Assembly: GCA_028712345.1 (NCBI GenBank)
Contig: JAQTQF010000021.1
Location: 1-13,423, forward strand
Direction of reading: 5' to 3'
Length of the DNA stretch: 13,423 nucleotides
From: Phycisphaerae bacterium
GTDB lineage: Bacteria > Planctomycetota > Phycisphaerae > Sedimentisphaerales > UBA12454
The notes under the pieces are model-generated. The model was given only the letters and a program-made list of their open reading frames with translations. It did no database searches and was not told the origin of the DNA. The position numbers and the translations under genes were made by a program. Shown here piece after piece: positions 6,126 through 12,408 of the stretch. Positions within the stretch are counted from its first letter, which is position 1, and the number at the start of each line of letters is the position of its first letter.

Positions 6126-7553
6126 ATGTTCGATACACTGACGGAAAAATTTAACGGCGTTTTTCGCTCGCTTTCGGGCAAAGCGCGAATTACCGAGGCG
6201 AACATCTCCGACGCTATGAACGATGTCCGCAAGGCTCTGCTGGAAGCGGATGTAAATTATCATGTCGTCAAGCAGTTCTGTAAGGATGTCCGCGATGCGG
6301 CAATGGGTGCCGATGTCATAAAAGCCCTGCGTCCTGGCCAGATATTCATAAAAATTGTCAATGATGAATTAACTCGCCTGATGGGGCCTGTGGATTCGAA
6401 GATTTATTTTGTCTCTCCCGGCCCAACCGTAATTTTGCTCGCAGGACTTCAGGGAAGCGGCAAAACCACAACCGCCGGCAAGCTTGGCAAACTAATCACC
6501 TCAAAAGGCAAAAAAACCCTGCTCGTCGCAGACGACCTGCAAAGGCCGGCAGCTATCGAGCAGCTTATAACATTAGGTCAGCAGCTTGACATCGCCGTGT
6601 ACAGCCAGACAGACACAAAAGATGCCGTAAAAGTAGCAAAAAATGCTGTAAAGCACGCTAAAGACAACGGTTATGATGTCGTCGTTCTCGACACGGCAGG
6701 CCGATTGCACATAGATGAAGATATGATGACCGAGGTCGCCGAGGTCGCAAAAGCAACAAGCCCCCATCAGATTTACCTCGTCTGCGACTCAATGACCGGC
6801 CAGGACGCGGTCAATAGTGCCAAGGAATTCAACGAAAAGCTCGAACTTGACGGCGTAATCCTCACCAAACTCGATGGCGACGCGAGGGGCGGAGCAGCCC
6901 TGAGCGTAAAAGCCGTTACCGGAAAACCCATTAAATTCATAGGGGTAGGCGAAAAACTCGACAAACTCGAAGAATTTCACCCCGACAGGATGGCCGGACG
7001 GATTCTCGGTATGGGCGATGTCGTTACCCTCGTTGAACGCGCCCAGGAGCAGTTCGATGCCGCGGAAGCCGAAAAAATGCAGAAAAAAATGGCAAAAGGC
7101 ACTTTCGGCTTTGATGATTTCCTAAAACAGATGCAATCTGTCAAGAAAATGGGCGGAATGGCTGATATGCTCAAGATGATTCCCGGAATGAGCGGGAAAA
7201 TGGCCGGTTTGGACATCGATGACGGGCAGATGGGAAAAATTGAGGCAATAATTCACTCAATGACACTTGAAGAAAGAAAAAATCCAGATATAATCACCCC
7301 CTCGCGAAGGAGGCGAATAGCTGCCGGCTCAGGGACAGATCAGCATGATGTATCAGGTTTAATAAAGACTTTTGAACGAAGCCGAAATATGCTTAAAGCC
7401 TTATCAGGCGGAGCCTTAGGCGGCTTTAAGTCTCTCTTCAGCGCAGGCGGAATGGAGTCCGTCGGCAATATGATGAGCCAGGGAAGAAAGATTAAACAGC
7501 GCAGCCGACGCAAACAGAAAATTAAAAGAAAAGGTAAAATAAAACGCCGATAG
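6126..7553 (+). CDS. ffh: Signal recognition particle GTPase Ffh (SRP54)
   Basis: The protein core of SRP. It binds signal peptides of nascent chains and 4.5S RNA, and with FtsY directs ribosomes to the membrane. Of 475 residues, about 1-90 form the N domain. The G domain (about 98-295) has the P-loop GLQGSGKTTTAGKLG (107-121), DDLQRPAA, DTAGRLH (189-195), TKLDGDARGGAALS (247-260) and GVGEKLDKL (273-281). The M domain follows, with the Met-rich segment KKMGGMADMLKMIPGM (340-355) and the RNA-binding PSRRRRIAAGSGT (392-404). After the M domain is a Gly-rich segment and a very basic tail (RRKQKIKRKGKIKRR), longer and more basic than in many bacteria. There is no Shine-Dalgarno site before the ATG; a 7-base direct repeat is there instead. 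The A-rich end of the gene overlaps the open frame of the next ORF. Confidence 0.97.
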   Translation: MFDTLTEKFNGVFRSLSGKARITEANISDAMNDVRKALLEADVNYHVVKQFCKDVRDAAMGADVIKALRPGQIFIKIVNDELTRLMGPVDSKIYFVSPGPTVILLAGLQGSGKTTTAGKLGKLITSKGKKTLLVADDLQRPAAIEQLITLGQQLDIAVYSQTDTKDAVKVAKNAVKHAKDNGYDVVVLDTAGRLHIDEDMMTEVAEVAKATSPHQIYLVCDSMTGQDAVNSAKEFNEKLELDGVILTKLDGDARGGAALSVKAVTGKPIKFIGVGEKLDKLEEFHPDRMAGRILGMGDVVTLVERAQEQFDAAEAEKMQKKMAKGTFGFDDFLKQMQSVKKMGGMADMLKMIPGMSGKMAGLDIDDGQMGKIEAIIHSMTLEERKNPDIITPSRRRRIAAGSGTDQHDVSGLIKTFERSRNMLKALSGGALGGFKSLFSAGGMESVGNMMSQGRKIKQRSRRKQKIKRKGKIKRR

Positions 7554-7867
7554 AACAAAAATTATCGCTCAGGCAGTTTCTCGAAAAGGTCGCGGCAAAA
7601 ACGGACGACAGTTTCGGCAAACAGTTCAGAAGTTTTTTTGCGGATAACAAAGGCTCAGCCGAACTGGCAATGCTCGCCAGTCCCAGAGCCGACGAAATTG
7701 AGCAGTTGAAAAAAGCCGTTGCGATAATGACCGAAAGCGAAATTAAAAACGCCGATAAGCTGAGCGACGAGCAGGTAAAAAAAATTGCCGACGACGCGAA
7801 AACAGATTCGGCGATTTTTGCAATTTTTATTAATGGATATGTCTTACATTGCAAACGCGTTTCCTGA
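7544..7867 (+). CDS. Small unknown protein between ffh and rpsP, start uncertain
   Basis: A frame is open from 7538 to the TGA at 7865-7867. Its first ATG is at 7670 (65 residues), but the stretch before it also looks coding, with the same codon style as its neighbours and the plausible helix IEQKLSLRQFLEKVAAK. It has no ATG, GTG or TTG before 7664. I place the start provisionally at ACG 7544, nine bases after AAGG (7531-7534); the other candidate is ATA 7550, which overlaps the ffh TAG. Either gives about 105-107 residues and overlaps ffh. The product is charged and mainly helical, with many Asp, Glu, Lys and Ala in the middle (DEIEQLKKAVAIMTESEIKN) and a hydrophobic end (SAIFAIFINGYVLHC). 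I do not recognise the family. Other readings are an eroded gene or a base error at the start codon. Its stop codon lies inside a hairpin. Confidence 0.5.
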   Translation, partial: TPIEQKLSLRQFLEKVAAKTDDSFGKQFRSFFADNKGSAELAMLASPRADEIEQLKKAVAIMTESEIKNADKLSDEQVKKIADDAKTDSAIFAIFINGYVLHCKRVS

Positions 7868-7886
7868 GGGCATAGGGCCCGTCAGG
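7863..7886 (+). promoter_or_regulatory. Hairpin on the stop codon of the small ORF, upstream of rpsP
   Basis: CCTGA-GGGC (7863-7871) can pair with GCCC-TCAGG (7877-7880 and 7882-7886). This gives nine base pairs, six or seven of them G-C, with one bulged G (7881) and the five-base loop ATAGG. It covers the TGA at 7865-7867 and ends 17 bases before the rpsP Shine-Dalgarno site. No T-run follows, so a simple terminator is unlikely. An RNA processing, attenuation or ribosomal-protein feedback site is possible; none is shown. Confidence 0.45.
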
Positions 7887-7918
7887 GAAATTTATTATAT
7901 ACAGAAAGGAAAAAGATT

Positions 7919-8476
7919 ATGGCAGTAAAACTCAGATTGATGAGAATGGGCAGAAGACACAGGCCGTTCTTCAGGCTCAACGCTATCGAATCGCGGAATC
8001 CGCGTGACGGGGTAATTCTCGAAAAGCTCGGCCACTATGACCCGATTGCAAAAGACCCGGCCAAACAGGTCGTTCTCAATAAAGAGAGAATCGAATACTG
8101 GATCAGCGTCGGCGCAGTTCCGAGCGATACGGTCGCCGAACTTATCGCTAAGATAGGAATCGTCAGCAAGTGCTATCAGGAAGGTCTGGACCGCAAGAAA
8201 CGGGCAAGACTCATCGCCCGCAAAAAAGGCGTTATGTACGATAACACTCAGCGAACTCAGGCGAAAAAGATAGCTGAAAAAGCCGAAGCTGAAGCTAAGG
8301 CAAAGGCTGATGCCGCTGAAGCTGCGGCCAAAGCTGAAGCTGATGCCAAGGCTAAAGCTGAAGCCGATGCTAAGGCCAAGGCTGAAGCTGATGCCAAAGC
8401 CAAGGCTGAAGCTGATACCGCCGCCGAAGCAAAACCTGAAACTGATGCAAAGCCAGATGCCGAAAAGACGGCTTAG
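7919..8476 (+). CDS. rpsP: 30S ribosomal protein S16 with long repetitive C-terminal tail
   Basis: S16 is a small-subunit protein needed for 30S assembly. The core is clear: VKLRLMRMGRRHRPFFRL at the N terminus (3-20), then ESRNPRDG (24-31), LEKLGHYDP (34-42) and the helix around VVLNKERIEYWISVGAVPS (51-69). The usual length is about 80-100 residues, but this protein has 185. The extra part begins after about residue 105. It is nearly all Ala, Lys, Glu and Asp, with an exact 8-residue period (AEADAKAK) at 139-166, and would form a charged helix or disordered tail. GAAAGGA at 7904-7910 sits eight bases before the ATG. It is followed by trmD after 17 bases; the rimM gene usually found here is absent. 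Confidence 0.96.
   Translation: MAVKLRLMRMGRRHRPFFRLNAIESRNPRDGVILEKLGHYDPIAKDPAKQVVLNKERIEYWISVGAVPSDTVAELIAKIGIVSKCYQEGLDRKKRARLIARKKGVMYDNTQRTQAKKIAEKAEAEAKAKADAAEAAAKAEADAKAKAEADAKAKAEADAKAKAEADTAAEAKPETDAKPDAEKTA
8333..8416 (+). repeat. 24-base tandem repeat inside rpsP
   Basis: Three and a half copies of a 24-base unit encode AEADAKAK three times and then AEAD. The copies start at 8333, 8357, 8381 and 8405. They differ only at third positions (GCT/GCC, AAG/AAA), so the peptide is held constant while the DNA drifts. This suggests selection on the protein or recent unit duplication. Confidence 0.9.
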
Positions 8477-8493
8477 AAATAGAATTAAAAGCA

Positions 8494-9171
8494 ATGAGAA
8501 TAGATATTCTTACGCTTTTTCCTGAAATGTTCGATTCGCCGTTTGCCTTTTCGATTTTGAGGCGCGCAAGGACAAACGGTTTAATCGACATTGTTCTTTC
8601 AAATATAAGAGATTACGCCAAAGATAGCTATAAAAAGGTCGATGACAAGCCCTACGGCGGCGGAGCCGGAATGGTTATGATGTGCCAGCCGATATTCGAC
8701 TGCCTCGAAACCGTCCAAAAACAGGACGAAAGAAAAGGCAGACTTATAATCCTAACGCCTCAGGGCAAAAAATTCGACCAGGCCCTTGCAAGGGACCTGG
8801 CAAAAGAAGAAAGGCTGATTTTTATCGCGGGCCGATATGAAGGCTTCGACGAAAGAATCAAAACGGCCGGCGACGCAGAACAAATCTCTATCGGAGATTT
8901 CGTTCTAAGCGGCGGAGAACTGGCCGCGATGGTGATTATCGATGCGGTTGTCAGACTCATTCCCGGAGCATTGGGTGATGATGATTCAGCTCTGAACGAT
9001 TCGTTTTCGGACAACTTGCTCGAGTATCCGCAATATACAAGGCCTGAAAACTTCAAAGGTATGCAGGTACCAGATGTTCTGCTCGGCGGTAATCATAAGG
9101 ATATAGAAAAATGGCGAAAACAGCAGGCCATCGAAAAGACAAGGCAAAACAGGCCCGACCTGCTGAAGTAA
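8494..9171 (+). CDS. trmD: tRNA (guanine37-N1)-methyltransferase
   Basis: Uses S-adenosylmethionine to methylate G37 next to the anticodon of certain tRNAs, which prevents +1 frameshifting. The 225-residue length and the motifs are standard: MRIDILTLFPEMF at the N terminus, then KPYGGGAGMVM (52-62). The trefoil-knot segments are LTPQGKKF (87-94), IAGRYEGFDER (111-121) and ISIGDFVLSGGELAA (131-145). Next come LNDSF with the likely catalytic Asp169, and LLEYPQYTRP (175-184) in the C-terminal tRNA-binding part. It begins 17 bases after rpsP with no evident Shine-Dalgarno site, so translation is probably coupled to rpsP. rplS follows after a 99-base gap. Confidence 0.97.
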   Translation: MRIDILTLFPEMFDSPFAFSILRRARTNGLIDIVLSNIRDYAKDSYKKVDDKPYGGGAGMVMMCQPIFDCLETVQKQDERKGRLIILTPQGKKFDQALARDLAKEERLIFIAGRYEGFDERIKTAGDAEQISIGDFVLSGGELAAMVIIDAVVRLIPGALGDDDSALNDSFSDNLLEYPQYTRPENFKGMQVPDVLLGGNHKDIEKWRKQQAIEKTRQNRPDLLK

Positions 9172-9255
9172 ATTGAAGAATGAAGATTGAAAATTTTGCG
9201 AATGACAAGTTAGAAACTCGTGTTAATTTGTGTTCATTCGTGGCTAATTTAAATT
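9172..9255 (+). repeat. Intergenic patch of short imperfect repeats before rplS
   Basis: The 99-base trmD-rplS gap is larger than the other gaps of this cluster and is filled with repeated words. The first part has TTGAAGAA, ATGAAGAT and TGAAAATT in series (from 9173). The second has CGTGTTAATT (9219-9228), TGTGTTCATT (9229-9238) and CGTGGCTAATT (9239-9249), an imperfect 10-base period. There is no ORF, strong hairpin or clear promoter. A dispersed intergenic repeat is possible. Confidence 0.55.
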
Positions 9256-9262
9256 AAAGGAG
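9256..9262 (+). promoter_or_regulatory. Shine-Dalgarno site fixing the GTG start of rplS
   Basis: AAAGGAG lies eight bases before GTG 9271. The protein that begins there aligns with the normal N terminus of L19, and no in-frame ATG is nearby, so GTG is the real start. Confidence 0.8.
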
Positions 9263-9270
9263 CTAATACA

Positions 9271-9639
9271 GTGAAAACTGAATTACTTAAATCGGTAGAA
9301 AAGAAAAGTTTAAAATCTCAGACCCCGTACTTCGAAGTAGGCGACACCGTCGATGTGCATTGTAAAATCGAAGAGGGAAGTAAATCGCGTATCCAGATAT
9401 TCAGCGGAACCGTCATTGCCAGAAAAGGCAGCGGAACAAATGAAACTTTCACCGTCCGCAGAATCGTCAATGACGAGGGCGTTGAAAGAATCTTCCCTTT
9501 ACATTCTCCCAGCGTTGTCGATGTAAAACCGGTCCGAAGCGGAAAAGCCAGAAGAGCAAAGCTCTACTATCTCAGAGACCGCACCGGTAAGGGCGTTAAA
9601 CTTTCGCAAAGGCGTACCGAACATACTACTGGTGCATAA
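9271..9639 (+). CDS. rplS: 50S ribosomal protein L19
   Basis: L19 lies at the interface of the ribosomal subunits and contributes to an intersubunit bridge. The 122-residue length is close to the usual 115-120. Family marks are the FEVGDTVDVHCKIEEGSKSR segment (21-40) and QIFSGTVIARKGSG (42-55). They are followed by ETFTVRRIVNDEGVERIFPL and the end KARRAKLYYLRDRTGK, with SGKARRAKLYYLR highly typical. The start is a GTG with a good AAAGGAG before it. The next gene begins two bases after its stop. Confidence 0.97.
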   Translation: MKTELLKSVEKKSLKSQTPYFEVGDTVDVHCKIEEGSKSRIQIFSGTVIARKGSGTNETFTVRRIVNDEGVERIFPLHSPSVVDVKPVRSGKARRAKLYYLRDRTGKGVKLSQRRTEHTTGA

Positions 9640-9641
9640 AA

Positions 9642-10034
9642 TTGTGCCGCAAGGACGACAAGCAAAAAGAATTGCTAAAAAATTCGCGCCTGCTCGGCAG
9701 AAGCGGCCAGAAGCTCTGTGAAAAGTTCCTTAAAAACAAAGGCTATAAATTGCTTGCGCGGAATTTCCTCTGCAAGACGGGCGAAATAGACCTGGTTATG
9801 GCTGATGCCGAGGGAGCAATTGTCTTCGTCGAGGTCAAAACTCGAACCAATGAGGATTTCGTTGACGCTGAAGCGGCAATTACGAAGGCAAAACAAATCA
9901 GAATGAACAGGGCGGCAAAGTTTTTCATTACGACACACAAACTCGAACATTTGCCGATGCGATTCGATGTAGTAATAGTTATGGCTTATGAAAAACACAA
10001 GCCCAAAATCAGGCATTACGAAAACGCCTTCTAA
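9642..10034 (+). CDS. yraN: YraN/UPF0102 family endonuclease-fold protein
   Basis: A 130-residue protein of the UPF0102 family, whose fold resembles Holliday-junction resolvases and restriction nucleases (PD-(D/E)XK). The pattern is conserved: GRSGQKLCEKFLKNKGYKLL, then ARNFLCKTGEIDLVM with Asp50, then IVFVEVKTR with Glu64 and Lys66. The presumed metal-binding triad is therefore present. The biological role of the family is not settled. The best start is TTG 9642, two bases after the rplS stop, which implies translational coupling; the next in-frame ATG (residue 53) would remove half the nuclease fold. YraN genes are often found near rplS and rnhB in other bacteria, so the position fits. Confidence 0.9.
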   Translation: MCRKDDKQKELLKNSRLLGRSGQKLCEKFLKNKGYKLLARNFLCKTGEIDLVMADAEGAIVFVEVKTRTNEDFVDAEAAITKAKQIRMNRAAKFFITTHKLEHLPMRFDVVIVMAYEKHKPKIRHYENAF

Positions 10035-10060
10035 ACGGATATTTTCAAGGTAATTGTCAA

Positions 10061-11614
10061 ATGACAAACAGCACCGATTGGCTCATAAATAATCTTAATC
10101 GGCCAAACCGAACTTTAATCATTATTTCTTTATTGTCCATTATGGCACTGGCCTTTCTGTTTCAGGGCTCACGAGGAATATGGCAGCCCGACGAAGGATA
10201 TTATGTCGGCTCGGCCGTAACAATGATTAAAAATAACAATTTCCTCGTCCCGAAAATCGGCACTGAAATCTTTCTCGAAAAACCCCCTGTGCTCTACTGG
10301 GGAATAATCGCGGGGATTAAAGCTTTCGGACAAACAGAATTTGCCTGCAGAGCGTTCAACTCAATTTGCTTTGCCGTAACAATAGTCTTGACTGGCGCAC
10401 TCGGCTATTCTCTTTTCGGCAGAAAAACAGAGGCTTTTATCTGTGCCCTGGTCTATGCGACAATGGCCGTCCCCTTTACTGCCGCAAATTTCGTAACAAT
10501 GGACACTCCGCTGGTTTTGTGGACAACCGCTTCGATTCTATTTTTCTACAAAACCGTCAAAGCTGACGGAAAATATCAAAACGCCTTCAGACTTCTGTTT
10601 TATATATCACTGGGTCTGGGCTTTTTAACCAAGGGTCCTGCCGCGATTATCCCTTGTGCCGGAATGTTTGTCTATTTAGTATGGACTCGGCAACTGAAAA
10701 AATTTCTGCTTAACGGATGGACCCCTCTCGGAATTCTCTTATCCGTCGCAATAGGCTTGAGCTGGTACATTTATATCTCATTAAAAATCCCCGGCGCAGC
10801 AGCCTATTTTTTCGACAACCAGATATGGGGAAGGCTCGTCTCGGAAAAATACCGCCGAAATCCCGGCATTACAAAAATGCTGATATATGTTCCCATACTG
10901 CTCGCTGGTTCGCTGCCGTGGAGCACGATTTGGCTCGAACATAAAAAAAAGTTTAAAACAACCGTAACGAACAAAGACTGGTGGAAAAGCCTTTCCGCTC
11001 GGCCGGAAAAATTATTTCTGCTGGCGATGTTCTTTACGCCCCTGCTAATCCTTTCATTGGCGAGTTCCAGACTTGCTTTGTACTGCCTGCCGCTCTTTCC
11101 GCTCCTGGCCGCGGCAACGGCCAAATTATGGACGGAAAAATTATACTCTCTGCCCGACGACCAGAGCCGAAAAGGACTTAAAAAAACAGCAATCCTTCTA
11201 TCCTGCTGGGTATTGATTCTCCTCGGCTCAAGATTCGGACTGGCTCACTTTGGCAATAACGAAAAAGACGCCCGTGCTCTCTGGGCGGAACTGACGCCCT
11301 ATATTCCAAAAGAAAAATACCAGATAGTCTCTCTTGATATGCGAATTGACGGCCTGTTGTTCTACGGCGCACAGGAACTTGAAAATATAACGCGGAAAGA
11401 CAATCCTTATCCGACTTTTACAATGCCTGAAACATTCACATCCGAAATTGTCGAAATGATAGAAGAAGGGTATATATATCTATTTATGGTCGAGGGAGAA
11501 GATAGATTCAATAAAACTTTGGAACTCCTTAAAACTAATTTTAACGACATAAAAGCCGTCGCTCTCGAACATCAAAGATGGCTCATAATCATTAACCCAA
11601 AAAAATCGTCTTAA
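10061..11614 (+). CDS. Polytopic membrane glycosyltransferase, GT39/ArnT-like (PMT_2)
   Basis: A 517-residue membrane protein resembling the dolichyl-/undecaprenyl-phosphate-sugar transferases of the ArnT/PMT family. These move a sugar from a lipid carrier to lipid A, a protein or another glycan outside the membrane. The first membrane helix (18-35) is followed by the periplasmic loop GIWQPDEGYYVG, with the catalytic-type Asp44-Glu45. Then come LEKPPVLYW (72-80), the MDTP motif (147-150), FLTKGPAA (188-195), SLPW (284-287) and SSRLALYCLPLFPLLAAA (335-352), which matches the ArnT segment near the active site. I count about ten or more membrane segments, ending near residue 395, and then a soluble C-terminal domain of about 120 residues. 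AAGG at 10047-10050 precedes the ATG. The acceptor cannot be inferred. Confidence 0.88.
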   Translation: MTNSTDWLINNLNRPNRTLIIISLLSIMALAFLFQGSRGIWQPDEGYYVGSAVTMIKNNNFLVPKIGTEIFLEKPPVLYWGIIAGIKAFGQTEFACRAFNSICFAVTIVLTGALGYSLFGRKTEAFICALVYATMAVPFTAANFVTMDTPLVLWTTASILFFYKTVKADGKYQNAFRLLFYISLGLGFLTKGPAAIIPCAGMFVYLVWTRQLKKFLLNGWTPLGILLSVAIGLSWYIYISLKIPGAAAYFFDNQIWGRLVSEKYRRNPGITKMLIYVPILLAGSLPWSTIWLEHKKKFKTTVTNKDWWKSLSARPEKLFLLAMFFTPLLILSLASSRLALYCLPLFPLLAAATAKLWTEKLYSLPDDQSRKGLKKTAILLSCWVLILLGSRFGLAHFGNNEKDARALWAELTPYIPKEKYQIVSLDMRIDGLLFYGAQELENITRKDNPYPTFTMPETFTSEIVEMIEEGYIYLFMVEGEDRFNKTLELLKTNFNDIKAVALEHQRWLIIINPKKSS

Positions 11615-11622
11615 AATAAAAA

Positions 11623-12402
11623 ATGAAACTTATCGACTCACACGCGCATCTTACTTTCGATGAGATTGCGAATTCTCTCGATGACATCCTGCACAGAAGC
11701 ATCGGAGCCGGCGTAACCGGCTGGCTGACAATAGGCACCGACACCGAGCACAACAAAAAAGTCGTTTCAATAATAGATATGTATGAAAATCTCTACGGCG
11801 CCGTCGGAATCCATCCGCATTATGCCTCAAAAACAACAGAAGCAGATATTGAACTGGTCAAAGAGCTTGCGAAAAATAAAAAAATCGTCGCCATCGGTGA
11901 AACAGGTCTGGATTTTCATTACGACTTTTCCAAACAAAATGACCAGATAAATCTTTTTGAAAAACTGCTCCAAATCGCCGCCGATTGCTCCCTGCCGGTA
12001 ATTATACACAGCAGAGACGCCTTCGACAAAACAATGGAGATTATCGATAACTTCGGCAGCAAACTGCCGAAAATCGTATTTCACTGCTGGGGCGGAACTG
12101 CCGAGCAGACGCAAATCGTTCTCGACAGAGGATTTTATATTTCCTTCACCGGCGTTGTTACTTTTAAAAATGCCGCCCAAACCAGAGAATCGGCAAAAAT
12201 AGTCCCCCTCGAAAGAATGATGCTCGAAACGGACTGCCCTTATATGTCGCCTGAGCCGATAAGAAAACAGAAAATAAACACCCCAGCCCTGATGATTTAC
12301 ACTGCCCAAAAAATTGCCGAACTGAAAAATATGCCTCTCGAAAAATTCGCACACCAAGTGACCAAAACCACGGAAAAATTTTTCAATCTGCCGACAAACT
12401 AA
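11623..12402 (+). CDS. tatD: TatD family metal-dependent hydrolase (DNase)
   Basis: A 259-residue TIM-barrel metallo-hydrolase of the TatD family, whose studied members act as 3'-5' exonucleases or DNases. The metal ligands are all visible: SHAHL with His7 and His9, GIHPH (62-66), GETGLDFH with Glu93, IHSR with His129, HCW with His154, and ETDCPYM with Asp204. It starts eight bases after the glycosyltransferase stop in A-rich DNA without a Shine-Dalgarno site, so coupling is likely. Its stop overlaps that of the convergent E2-like gene by four bases. The exact subtype (TatD, YcfH or YjjV) is uncertain; YcfH-like is plausible. Confidence 0.93.
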   Translation: MKLIDSHAHLTFDEIANSLDDILHRSIGAGVTGWLTIGTDTEHNKKVVSIIDMYENLYGAVGIHPHYASKTTEADIELVKELAKNKKIVAIGETGLDFHYDFSKQNDQINLFEKLLQIAADCSLPVIIHSRDAFDKTMEIIDNFGSKLPKIVFHCWGGTAEQTQIVLDRGFYISFTGVVTFKNAAQTRESAKIVPLERMMLETDCPYMSPEPIRKQKINTPALMIYTAQKIAELKNMPLEKFAHQVTKTTEKFFNLPTN

Positions 12403-12408
12403 TCGGCA
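12389..12408. terminator. Weak hairpin over the overlapping stop codons of tatD and the E2-like gene
   Basis: TGCCGA (12389-12394) and TCGGCA (12403-12408) form a 6-bp stem with the loop CAAACTAA, which contains both stop codons. On the minus strand it is followed a few bases later by an A/T run (AAAAATTTTT); on the + strand no T-run follows. Termination here is only a possibility. Confidence 0.3.

Noticed and set aside
7522..7854. Minus-strand ORF of 110 residues opposite the small ORF
   Set aside because: Composition (runs of Ser, Leu, Ala, Phe) looks like the complement of a charged coding frame; no ribosome-binding site; the + strand frame has codon use like its neighbours.
8333..8416. 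CRISPR-like array
   Set aside because: The repeat is tandem without spacers, in frame, and encodes the S16 tail.
7895..8494. Minus-strand ORF of 199 residues opposite rpsP with a repetitive Gly/Phe/Ser sequence
   Set aside because: The apparent repeat is only the complement of the Ala/Lys/Glu/Asp repeat of S16, which is a certain gene.
11827..12357. Minus-strand ORF of 176 residues opposite tatD
   Set aside because: Overlaps a gene with all TatD metal-binding motifs; no family features of its own.
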